The position numbers were made by a program, and so were the translations under genes. Below the pieces are notes generated by a model that was not told the origin of the DNA, did not search any database, and saw only the letters and a program-made list of their open reading frames with translations. A DNA stretch of 10,148 nt from UBA8437 sp003445035 (GTDB taxonomy: Bacteria > Planctomycetota > Planctomycetia > Planctomycetales > Planctomycetaceae): assembly GCA_937901285.1 (NCBI GenBank), contig CALCHI010000372.1, positions 1 through 10,148 on the forward strand, read 5' to 3'. Of this stretch, positions 1 through 5,607 are shown in pieces (position 1 is the stretch's first letter; every line of letters starts with the position of its first letter).

Positions 1-330
1 CCCGACGTGCCGGTCGTCGGCAGCGGCTACAGCTGGCTGCAGGACTACGCGCTGCACGCCGCGGCCGCCAACGTCGCCGGTGGGTCGGTGGCCCTGGTCG
101 GCCTCGGCCGCGGAACGCTTTCACACCCCGACTTCGCACGGTCGCTGTCCGAAACCGGACAACTCAATCGCAAGCAGGTCTGCCGCACCTTCAGCTACTG
201 CACCAACCTGATGCGGACCAAGGATCATCCGCTCGGACAGTTCCCCACCGGCTGTCCGCCCTTCGACAAGGAGACCTACGGACCGTTGTGGAAGGAGGCC
301 GAACCGAAGCTGACCGGGAAAGCCGACTGA
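1..330 (+). CDS. NADH:flavin oxidoreductase / Old Yellow Enzyme family, C-terminal fragment
   Basis: The reading frame is open from the first base and ends with TGA at 328-330, so the N-terminal part and start lie outside the window. About 109 residues remain. The segment VVGSGYSWLQ, followed by VALVGLGRGTLSHPDFA, resembles the last strands of an FMN-binding TIM barrel in the Old Yellow Enzyme family, where a glycine-rich turn and a GLGR-type motif bind the flavin phosphate and are followed by a 'dPdfa' helix. The tail has a Cys-containing stretch (CRTFSYCTNLM) and GQFPTGCPPFDKETYG, which I associate with a planctomycete-type subgroup of these oxidoreductases. Such enzymes reduce activated double bonds with NAD(P)H in the cytoplasm; the substrate cannot be told from this fragment. 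The family call is from recognition of short motifs, not an alignment. Confidence 0.62.
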   Translation, partial: PDVPVVGSGYSWLQDYALHAAAANVAGGSVALVGLGRGTLSHPDFARSLSETGQLNRKQVCRTFSYCTNLMRTKDHPLGQFPTGCPPFDKETYGPLWKEAEPKLTGKAD

Positions 331-376
331 GCCGCACGCCGTGGTGTCATGCACGGTGCAACACACGCATAAAATC

Positions 377-549
377 TCGCCGATTCCACTCATTCTGGAT
401 TTGACTCGAGAAGGCGAATCGGTCAAGACTCCGCTTATAAGGAAGTTCATTCGTGCGCCGGTCTTGGGCATCGATCTGCCGGCACTTTTCGTAATCCCCA
501 CCGCGCACTTCGCTCCCACCGGTTGCTTCGGCAGCCGGTGGGAGTTTTT
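377..549 (+). ncRNA. Candidate structured RNA or 3'UTR ending in an intrinsic terminator
   Basis: Three hairpins can be drawn by eye. The first pairs CCGATTC (380-386) with GAATCGG (416-422). A competing TTGAC (401-405) with GTCAA (422-426) shares base 422, so the two are alternatives. The second pairs GCCGG (457-461) with CCGGC (479-483), plus two outer pairs beyond a two-base bulge, and is followed by TTTT. The third is the terminator. This could be a 3' untranslated region of the upstream oxidoreductase or an independent small RNA. No good promoter was found for the latter, so the ncRNA call is weak. Confidence 0.22.
513..549 (+). terminator. Intrinsic terminator with UUCG tetraloop
   Basis: Arms CTCCCACCGG (513-522) and CCGGTGGGAG (535-544) are perfectly complementary. 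The stem continues inward through T523-G534 (wobble), T524-A533, G525-C532 and C526-G531, closing a UUCG tetraloop at 527-530. Five T residues follow at 545-549. A 14-pair stem, C(UUCG)G loop and U-tract are the hallmarks of factor-independent termination. It would end transcripts from the upstream oxidoreductase and insulate the downstream dehydrogenase. Confidence 0.9.
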
Positions 550-625
550 CGTTGGTCGGAACCGGGCAGGAGTTTCTTTCTCCGGTCGGTTAGGATGAGC
601 CATCGGAACGCGAACGGTCATGACC

Positions 626-631
626 GGGGAG
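626..631 (+). promoter_or_regulatory. Ribosome binding site choosing the ATG at 641
   Basis: GGGGAG lies 9 bases before ATG 641. The alternative in-frame ATG at 620 has no comparable purine-rich site and would only add seven residues, so 641 is preferred. Confidence 0.6.
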
Positions 632-640
632 ATCTCACAG

Positions 641-1765
641 ATGGCCAACACGGCAGCGGACGGTAAGAAGACCTATCGAGTGGGCATCATCGGACGCACC
701 GGCAAGGGCGGTTACGGGCATGCGCTGGATACCGCCTGGTCGGCGGTCCCCCAAACCCGTGTGGTCGCCGTCTCCGACGACAACAAAAGCGGCCTGGGAA
801 CGGCGGCACGAAAACTGAAGGTCAATCGCGCCTTCCTCGACTACCGCAAGATGCTCGACGAGGCCAAGCCAGACATCGTGGCGATCTGTCCGCGGTGGGT
901 CGACCAGCACGCGGCGATGGTGTTGGCAGCGGCCGAACGGGGAATCCACGTCTACATGGAGAAGCCGTTCTGCCGGACACTGGAGGAGGCCGACCGGATC
1001 GTGGCCACCTGCGAAAAAACCCATGCGAAGGTCCAGATCGCTCACCCGACACGCTTCTCGCCGATGATCGACACGATCCGCCGCCTGATCGCCGATGGTG
1101 CGATCGGCACGCTGCTGGAATTTCGCGGTCGCGGCAAGGAGGACCGGAGGGGCGGTGGTGAGGACCTGTGGGTCCTGGGTTCTCACGTCCTCGACATGAT
1201 CCGTGCCATCCACGGGGCTCCCAGTTCGTGTTTTGCCCGCGTCGGCTGGAAGGGCCACGCGGTGACCGCCGACGACGTCTTCGACGGTCCCGAGGGCATC
1301 GGACCGTTGACCGGTGACAACCTGCAGGCGGTCTACCAGATGAAGAACAACGTCACCGCCCACTTCGCCAGTGTCCGCAACCAGGCCGGAAACCCGCGAC
1401 GGTACGGCCTGCAGATCTTCGGGTCCAAGGGCGTGATCGAACTGATCGAAGGCACCCTGCCTCCGGTGCAGTTTCTGGGTGACCCGTCGTGGTCACCGGG
1501 CCGCAGCGGAGCCAAGTGGCAACACGTCTCTTCGGCCGGCATCGGCAAACCCGAACCGCTGAAAGGCCCGCAGTACAAGGCCCGACACACGCTCGGCATT
1601 CTTGACCTGCTCGGAGCGATCCAGGACGGCCGCGAACCCAAGTGCGGGATGCTGGAAGGACGCGGGGTGGTCGAGATGATCGCGGCCTGTTTCGAATCCC
1701 ACCGCGTCGGCGGCCCGGTCGGTCTTCCGTTGAAGTCGCGGGCCAACCCGTTGACGAGGTTCTAG
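641..1765 (+). CDS. Gfo/Idh/MocA family NAD(P)-dependent oxidoreductase
   Basis: The product is 374 residues, a normal length for this family. An N-terminal Rossmann fold opens at residues 13-26 with VGIIGRTGKGGYGH, a glycine-rich NAD(P) loop. The hallmark EKP motif is at residues 107-109 (in YMEKPFC), with Lys108 the conserved active-site lysine. The C-terminal alpha/beta domain carries the conserved histidine (His182, in LGSHVLDM) that often acts in catalysis. Family members oxidise or reduce sugars, inositols and related polyols in the cytoplasm; the substrate is not predictable here. There is no signal peptide or Tat motif at the N-terminus, unlike many planctomycete paralogues that are exported. 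It stands alone between a strong upstream terminator and the frd promoter region. An ATG at 620 is an alternative start. Confidence 0.9.
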   Translation: MANTAADGKKTYRVGIIGRTGKGGYGHALDTAWSAVPQTRVVAVSDDNKSGLGTAARKLKVNRAFLDYRKMLDEAKPDIVAICPRWVDQHAAMVLAAAERGIHVYMEKPFCRTLEEADRIVATCEKTHAKVQIAHPTRFSPMIDTIRRLIADGAIGTLLEFRGRGKEDRRGGGEDLWVLGSHVLDMIRAIHGAPSSCFARVGWKGHAVTADDVFDGPEGIGPLTGDNLQAVYQMKNNVTAHFASVRNQAGNPRRYGLQIFGSKGVIELIEGTLPPVQFLGDPSWSPGRSGAKWQHVSSAGIGKPEPLKGPQYKARHTLGILDLLGAIQDGREPKCGMLEGRGVVEMIAACFESHRVGGPVGLPLKSRANPLTRF

Positions 1766-1797
1766 CCGCAACCACGGTCTCCACGAGGCCGAATACG

Positions 1798-1811
1798 GTG
1801 ATTTTCATCGG
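1798..1811. promoter_or_regulatory. FNR/CRP-like dyad upstream of frdA
   Basis: The sequence GTGAT-TTTC-ATCGG has the GAT-N4-ATC core of FNR/CRP-family operators (FNR consensus TTGAT-N4-ATCAA); I count 7 of 10 matches. Its centre (1804.5) is about 41.5 bases before the start point expected from the -10 element at 1834-1839, the classic class II activator position. The match is imperfect and could be chance. Confidence 0.25.
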
Positions 1812-1839
1812 TTGCAAATTCCCGACCAGTTGGTATTTA
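1812..1839 (+). promoter_or_regulatory. Candidate sigma-70-type promoter for the frd operon
   Basis: A -35-like TTGCAA (1812-1817, 4 of 6 matches) is separated by 16 bases from a -10-like TATTTA (1834-1839, 3 of 6), which is preceded by TG at 1831-1832, an extended -10 feature. Transcription would begin near 1846 and give a leader of about 64 bases. Elements are weak individually; the arrangement and position before frdA are what support it. Confidence 0.35.
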
Positions 1840-1841
1840 TG

Positions 1842-1851
1842 GAGGCGCCTC
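1842..1851. repeat. Perfect 10-bp palindrome GAGGCGCCTC
   Basis: GAGGCGCCTC is fully self-complementary and sits on the predicted frd transcription start. It could be an operator for a dimeric repressor, or coincidence in GC-rich DNA. Confidence 0.25.
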
Positions 1852-1855
1852 GCCC

Positions 1856-1890
1856 GGCCCGCCAACATCCGGTGATCAAACAGGCGGGCC
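1856..1890 (+). promoter_or_regulatory. GC-rich leader hairpin upstream of frdA
   Basis: GGCCCGCC (1856-1863) is the exact reverse complement of GGCGGGCC (1883-1890), giving an 8-pair all-GC stem with a 19-base loop. It ends 8 bases before the frdA ribosome binding site. There is no U-tract, so it is not a terminator. It may shape translation or stabilise the mRNA end. Confidence 0.35.
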
Positions 1891-1898
1891 AAGCGGCC

Positions 1899-1904
1899 AG
1901 GGAG
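1899..1904 (+). promoter_or_regulatory. Ribosome binding site for the TTG start of frdA
   Basis: AGGGAG lies 5 bases before TTG 1910. No in-frame ATG or GTG lies just upstream, and the next in-frame ATG falls after the FAD-binding motif, so the TTG start is required. Confidence 0.6.
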
Positions 1905-1909
1905 CGATT

Positions 1910-3673
1910 TTGACAGAAATTATTGAACACGATGTCCTGATCGTCGGAGGCGGTGGTGCCGGTCTCCGTGCAGCGATCGCGATCGCCGAAGCCGACCCGA
2001 GCCTGTCGATCGCGGTGGTCTCGAAGGTCTACCCGATGCGGAGCCACACGGTTTCAGCCGAGGGTGGTGCCGCGGCGGTGATCAGGCCCGAGGACAGCCT
2101 CGAAGACCACATCTACGACACGATCAGTGGAGCCGATTGGCTGGCCGACCAGGACGCGGTCGAAGCGTTTGTCAACGAGGCACCCCGTGAGATGACCCAG
2201 TTGGAACACTGGGGCTGCCCGTGGAGCCGCAATCCCGACGGCACGGTCGCGGTCAGGCCGTTCGGCGGAATGAAGATCGAGCGGACGTGGTTTGCCGCCG
2301 ACAAGACCGGCTTCCACATGCTGCACGCGCTGTTTCAGACCTCGCTGAAATACGAACCGGTCAAGCGGTACGACGAGTGGTTTGCGACGCAACTGCTCGT
2401 CGAAGACGGACGCTGCGTGGGAGTGACCGCGATCGAGTTGAGGACCGGACAGGTGCGAGGCATCGTCGCCGGAGCGGTGATCATCTGCACCGGAGGAGCC
2501 GGACGACTGTGGCCCTTCACGACCAACGCTGCGATCAAGACCGGCGACGGGATGGCGATGGCCTATCGAGCCGGGATCGCCCTGAAGGACATGGAGTTCG
2601 TGCAGTACCACCCGACCGGACTGCCCGGCACCGGGATCCTGATCACCGAGGCTTCGCGTGGTGAAGGCGGCGTCCTGATCAACAAGGACGGCCACCGCTA
2701 CCTGCAGGACTACGACCTCGGGAAGCCGCTGGACGTCAGCGATCCCGAACACCCCCAGAAGCGGACGATGGAACTGGGGCCGCGCGACAAGCTCTCGCAG
2801 TGCTTCATCAAGGAACAGCAGGCGGGGCGGACGTTCGAGGGAGAATACGGACACTACGTGCACCTGGATGTCACGCATCTGGGTGAAAAGAAAATCAACA
2901 AGAAAATCCCCTTCGTCCGCGAATTGGCCCGCAACTACGTCGGGATCGACCCGGTCTACGACCCGATCCCGGTCCGACCCGTATTGCACTATGTGATGGG
3001 CGGAATCCACACCGATATCAACGGGGCCACCTCGATGCCGGGGCTGTTTGCGGTGGGCGAATGTGCCTGCGTGAACATCAACGGCGCCAACCGCCTGGGT
3101 TCCAACTCGCTGACCGAACTGCTCGTCTTCGGGGCCCGCGCCGGACAGGAGGCCGTCAATTTCGCTGCCGCCCAATCCAAGCCACAGACCGGACCTCTCG
3201 AAGCCCAGGTCCGCGACGAACAGCAACGGATCGCCGGCCAGTTCATCAACAAGACCGGTGGAACCGAACGCCTGGTGACGCTGCGGACGGAAATGAACGA
3301 GGCGATGGAAAGCGGAGTGGGGATCTACCGGGACGCCGCGGGAACCCAGGCCGCCTGCGACAAGATGGCCGAGCTCCAGGATCGTTTCCAGCACGTCTCG
3401 CTTGATGACCACAGCCTCAGCTTCAATACGGAATTGACGGCCGCGCTGGAACTCGAGAACATGCTCGACATCGCCCGGGCTTCGTCGCTCGCGGCGAATG
3501 TCCGCCAGGAATCCCGGGGCGCCCACCAACGGACCGACTTCCCGCCGCCGCGAGATGACGACAACTGGCTGAAACACTCGCTCGCGTTTCGCACCGATGA
3601 CGGACCTCGCATCGAACACCTCGACGTGACCATCACCCGCTGGCCCCCCGCCAAGCGAACCTACGGTTCCTGA
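1910..3673 (+). CDS. frdA: Fumarate reductase flavoprotein subunit
   Basis: The 587-residue product closely matches the E. coli FrdA pattern from end to end (E. coli FrdA is about 602). It is the catalytic subunit that interconverts fumarate and succinate on covalently bound FAD, on the cytoplasmic face of the membrane complex. The dinucleotide-binding loop GGGGAGL spans residues 13-19. His46 in [11 protein letters not shown] is the covalent flavin attachment residue. Active-site residues expected from the family are present: His234 (QYHPTG), Arg292 (GPRDK, the proton-donor arginine), His360 (LHYVMGG) and Arg395 (NRLGSNSL). Signature stretches such as [14 protein letters not shown] and [12 protein letters not shown] are those of the E. 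coli-type fumarate reductase more than of classic SdhA. Translation starts at TTG. It is the first gene of frdABCD; frdB begins 33 bases downstream. Direction of the reaction in the cell cannot be read from sequence. Confidence 0.95.
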   Translation: MTEIIEHDVLIVGGGGAGLRAAIAIAEADPSLSIAVVSKVYPMRSHTVSAEGGAAAVIRPEDSLEDHIYDTISGADWLADQDAVEAFVNEAPREMTQLEHWGCPWSRNPDGTVAVRPFGGMKIERTWFAADKTGFHMLHALFQTSLKYEPVKRYDEWFATQLLVEDGRCVGVTAIELRTGQVRGIVAGAVIICTGGAGRLWPFTTNAAIKTGDGMAMAYRAGIALKDMEFVQYHPTGLPGTGILITEASRGEGGVLINKDGHRYLQDYDLGKPLDVSDPEHPQKRTMELGPRDKLSQCFIKEQQAGRTFEGEYGHYVHLDVTHLGEKKINKKIPFVRELARNYVGIDPVYDPIPVRPVLHYVMGGIHTDINGATSMPGLFAVGECACVNINGANRLGSNSLTELLVFGARAGQEAVNFAAAQSKPQTGPLEAQVRDEQQRIAGQFINKTGGTERLVTLRTEMNEAMESGVGIYRDAAGTQAACDKMAELQDRFQHVSLDDHSLSFNTELTAALELENMLDIARASSLAANVRQESRGAHQRTDFPPPRDDDNWLKHSLAFRTDDGPRIEHLDVTITRWPPAKRTYGS

Positions 3674-3706
3674 TCCTTTTCGGCCCTGCCGCCAACCCGG
3701 TTTCCC

Positions 3707-4456
3707 ATGCCAGACGAAAAAATCACTCTGGAAATCCTCCGGTACCACCCGGAAACCGACGAGGAACCCAGTTTTCAAACGTTCGAGGTGCCCTACCACG
3801 AAGACTGGGTCGTCCTGGACGCGATCAACTGGATCAAGGAGCACGTCGACGGCACGCTGACTTACCGCTGGAGCTGCCGGATGGGTGTCTGCGGCAGTTG
3901 CGGCATGATGGTCAACGGCACGCCGCGGCTGACCTGCGCCGTCTTCCTCAACGAATTTCATCCCGAGCCGATCAAGATCGAGCCGCTGGCGTATTTCCCC
4001 GTCGAGCGGGACCTGGTCACCGTGATGGACTCCTTCATGGAGAAGCTCCAGAGCGTCAAGCCGTGGTTGATTCGCAACGAGGATGAGGAGAAGCCGCTGG
4101 AGGAAGGCGAGTACCTGCAGTCTCCGGCCGAATTGGCCAGTTACAAGCAGTTCTCGATGTGCATCAACTGCATGCTCTGCTACGCCGCCTGCCCGGTCAC
4201 GGGGCTCGAATCCGAATTCGTCGGGCCGGCTGCGATTGCCCTGGGCATGAGGTACAACCGCGACTCGCGAGACCAGGGCCGTGAACAGCGGCAGGAAGTG
4301 ATCGCCAGCCACGACGCGATCTGGAACTGCACCTTCGTCGGAGAATGCTCGGTCGTCTGTCCCAAGGATGTCGACCCCGCCGGGGCGATCCAGCAGGCCA
4401 AGGTCGAGAGCACCATCGATTGGTACACCTCGCTGTTGCCGTGGACCAAGAAATGA
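3707..4456 (+). CDS. frdB: Fumarate reductase iron-sulfur subunit
   Basis: The product has 249 residues (E. coli FrdB about 244) and carries electrons between quinol and FAD. The N-terminal plant-type ferredoxin domain binds [2Fe-2S] through Cys57, Cys62, Cys65 and Cys77 (SCRMGVCGSCGMMVNG then LTC). The C-terminal domain has CINCMLCYAACPV (Cys152, 155, 158, 162) and WNCTFVGECSVVCPKDVDP (Cys208, 214, 218), the ligands for the [4Fe-4S] and [3Fe-4S] clusters. Each motif carries Pro after its last Cys. Gln229 and Lys232 in AIQQAKVES match residues near the proximal quinone site in E. coli. The start ATG lacks an obvious Shine-Dalgarno sequence, so it may depend on translation of frdA. Its stop overlaps the frdC start by four bases (ATGA). 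Confidence 0.95.
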   Translation: MPDEKITLEILRYHPETDEEPSFQTFEVPYHEDWVVLDAINWIKEHVDGTLTYRWSCRMGVCGSCGMMVNGTPRLTCAVFLNEFHPEPIKIEPLAYFPVERDLVTVMDSFMEKLQSVKPWLIRNEDEEKPLEEGEYLQSPAELASYKQFSMCINCMLCYAACPVTGLESEFVGPAAIALGMRYNRDSRDQGREQRQEVIASHDAIWNCTFVGECSVVCPKDVDPAGAIQQAKVESTIDWYTSLLPWTKK

Positions 4457-4836
4457 GCAAGCCCTACACGCCACCGATGCCGCTGACATGGTGGAACAAG
4501 AACACCGCCTATCGGCTCTTCATGCTGCGAGAGCTCTCGAGCGTTTTCGTGGCGCTGTTCGTGCTCGAACTGCTCTGCTTCGTCTCCCAGGTCGGGCAGG
4601 GCGAAGAGGCGATGGACCAGTTCATCAAGTCGCTCGACAATCCGCTCTACCTGCTTTACCACGTCATCGTGCTGGCGTTCGCTCTCCTGCACAGCATCAC
4701 GTGGTTCAATCTCACACCCAAGGTGATGGTCATCCGTCTCGGCGAGGAAAAGGTCCCCGACGTCCTGGTGGCCGGCTCCAACTACGTGGCCTGCCTGGTT
4801 GTCTCGTTGCTGCTCTGGTGGATCGTCAAGGGCTAA
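4453..4836 (+). CDS. frdC: Fumarate reductase membrane anchor subunit C
   Basis: The 127-residue hydrophobic protein matches E. coli FrdC (about 131) in length and motifs. It anchors FrdAB to the inner membrane and helps form the quinone site. Three membrane segments are visible at about residues 28-47, 65-85 and 104-125. Conserved features include PMPLTWW near the N-terminus, MLRE with Glu27 (E. coli Glu29), and LLHSITWF with His80 and Trp84 (E. coli His82 and Trp86), all implicated in menaquinol binding. The start is set by the ATGA overlap with frdB; an upstream in-frame ATG at 4345 would lie deep within frdB and is rejected. E. coli-type FrdCD binds no heme. Confidence 0.93.
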   Translation: MSKPYTPPMPLTWWNKNTAYRLFMLRELSSVFVALFVLELLCFVSQVGQGEEAMDQFIKSLDNPLYLLYHVIVLAFALLHSITWFNLTPKVMVIRLGEEKVPDVLVAGSNYVACLVVSLLLWWIVKG

Positions 4837-4845
4837 GTGCACAAC

Positions 4846-5184
4846 ATGGCCAAGTCAAACGAACCCATTGTCTGGTCGCTGTTCTCCGCCGGCGGAGTCC
4901 TGACAGCGTTGGCCGCCCCGGCACTGATCGTGCTGCTGGGATTCGCCATTCCACTGGGCTGGATCACCCCGTCGTTCGAACACGTCGATGGCCTTGTCGG
5001 GCACTGGCTGACCAAGCTGTTCGTGGTGGCCCTGGTCTCGCTGGGACTGTTCCATTGGGCCCATCGCTTCCGTTTCACGCTGATCGACATTGGGCTGAAA
5101 TCGCTGGACACCCTGATCACGGTCGCCTGTTACGGCGGGGCCATCGTCGGCACCGGTGTCGCCGTTTACGTCGTCTGGCTCTAG
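4846..5184 (+). CDS. frdD: Fumarate reductase membrane anchor subunit D
   Basis: The product is 112 residues from this ATG, or 115 from the GTG at 4837 that directly abuts the frdC stop; the choice is uncertain because AAGGG at 4828-4832 is 4 bases from the GTG and 13 from the ATG. It aligns by eye with E. coli Frd[14 protein letters not shown] (Trp10 corresponds to quinone-site Trp14) and LFHWAH (His70 corresponds to His80). Arg81 of the E. coli protein appears replaced by Trp71, with an Arg at 74. Three membrane segments lie at about residues 18-40, 55-73 and 90-111. Together with FrdC it forms the heme-free membrane anchor. Confidence 0.92.
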   Translation: MAKSNEPIVWSLFSAGGVLTALAAPALIVLLGFAIPLGWITPSFEHVDGLVGHWLTKLFVVALVSLGLFHWAHRFRFTLIDIGLKSLDTLITVACYGGAIVGTGVAVYVVWL

Positions 5185-5221
5185 GCGGTACAAGCGACGG
5201 ATCGACAGATGCTCTGTTCAT

Positions 5222-5225
5222 GAGG
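5222..5225 (+). promoter_or_regulatory. Ribosome binding site for the STAS gene
   Basis: GAGG (in TGAGG, 5221-5225) is 8 bases before GTG 5234. This favours the GTG start over an upstream ATG at 5156, which lies inside frdD and before any domain sequence. Confidence 0.5.
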
Positions 5226-5233
5226 TGCTCGGT

Positions 5234-5599
5234 GTGAGCGATTCCACGAAGGACTTCCAGATCAAGTGGCACGGCAGCACGCTGATCGTCATTCCCAGTG
5301 GTGACATCGAGTCGATGAAGTGGGACCTGGTCGAGCAGGCTGCCGATGTCGTGATGGAGCCGCTCGAGGAAACCGACGTGCCGCTGGTGATTTTCGATCT
5401 CAGCGCCGTCGATTACTTCGGTAGCGTCTTCCTCTCGTTGATGCTTCGCTGCCACAAGGCGGTCAAGCCAAAGGGAGGAGAACTGGTGTTGTGCGGAGCC
5501 AGTCCGATGGCCAGCGAACTGCTTCAAGTCACCGCATTGGATACGCTCTGGGCGATCTATTCGACCCGTGAAGAAGCGATCGAGGCACTGGCCGGCTAG
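5234..5599 (+). CDS. STAS-domain protein (anti-sigma factor antagonist-like)
   Basis: From the GTG start the protein has 121 residues, one STAS domain with little else. The beta-strand [11 protein letters not shown] and the core [26 protein letters not shown] match the SpoIIAA pattern (DLS.V...DSSGL). In that signature the first Asp is replaced by Gly and the Gly by Phe, but Ser64, at the usual phosphorylation position, is kept. STAS proteins bind anti-sigma kinases or act as switch modules in the cytoplasm; no partner kinase, sigma factor or phosphatase is seen here. It begins 49 bases after frdD and ends 8 bases before the LOG gene on the same strand, so co-transcription with frd is likely. 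Function in this setting is unknown. Confidence 0.85.
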   Translation: MSDSTKDFQIKWHGSTLIVIPSGDIESMKWDLVEQAADVVMEPLEETDVPLVIFDLSAVDYFGSVFLSLMLRCHKAVKPKGGELVLCGASPMASELLQVTALDTLWAIYSTREEAIEALAG

Positions 5600-5605
5600 A
5601 GGAGG
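5598..5605 (+). promoter_or_regulatory. Strong ribosome binding site for the LOG-family gene
   Basis: AGAGGAGG begins at the second base of the upstream TAG stop and lies 2 bases before ATG 5608 (5 bases if AGAGG is the pairing part). It is the strongest Shine-Dalgarno sequence in the window and gives independent translation initiation within the operon. Confidence 0.6.
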
Positions 5606-5607
5606 CC

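Larger units (their letters stand above)
331..640. other. Intergenic region with tandem hairpins
   Basis: This 310-base gap holds no convincing gene. The one sizeable open frame across it (341-598) runs straight through the intrinsic terminator and is rejected. From left to right it contains a small dyad TGCAC-G-GTGCA at 350-360, a predicted hairpin with arms 380-386 and 416-422, a bulged GC hairpin 453-485 followed by TTTT, and a strong terminator at 513-549. A TTATAA box at 435-440 has no matching -35. The last 90 bases lead into the downstream gene and show only its ribosome binding site. Confidence 0.6.

Noticed and set aside
401..441. TTGACT (401-406) with TATAAG (436-441) as a promoter
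   Set aside because: The spacing is 29 bases, far from the 16-18 needed.
341..598. 85-codon plus-strand frame in the first intergenic gap
   Set aside because: It reads straight through a perfect intrinsic terminator, has no ribosome binding site and no recognisable protein features.
1768..1815. Inverted repeat GCAACC (1768-1773) and GGTTGC (1810-1815) as a terminator of the dehydrogenase gene
   Set aside because: Only six pairs with a 36-base loop and no T-run; it also overlaps the candidate frd -35.
2054..4489. 811-codon open frame on the minus strand, antisense to frdA, frdB and the start of frdC
   Set aside because: The opposite strand encodes proteins with complete family motifs. The antisense frame is a by-product of strong GC-biased codon use; its product is rich in Asp, Arg, Val and Gln with no recognisable domain.
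5156..5233. ATG 5156 as the start of the STAS gene
   Set aside because: It lies within frdD, adds 26 basic residues unlike a STAS domain, and lacks a ribosome binding site; GTG 5234 has one.
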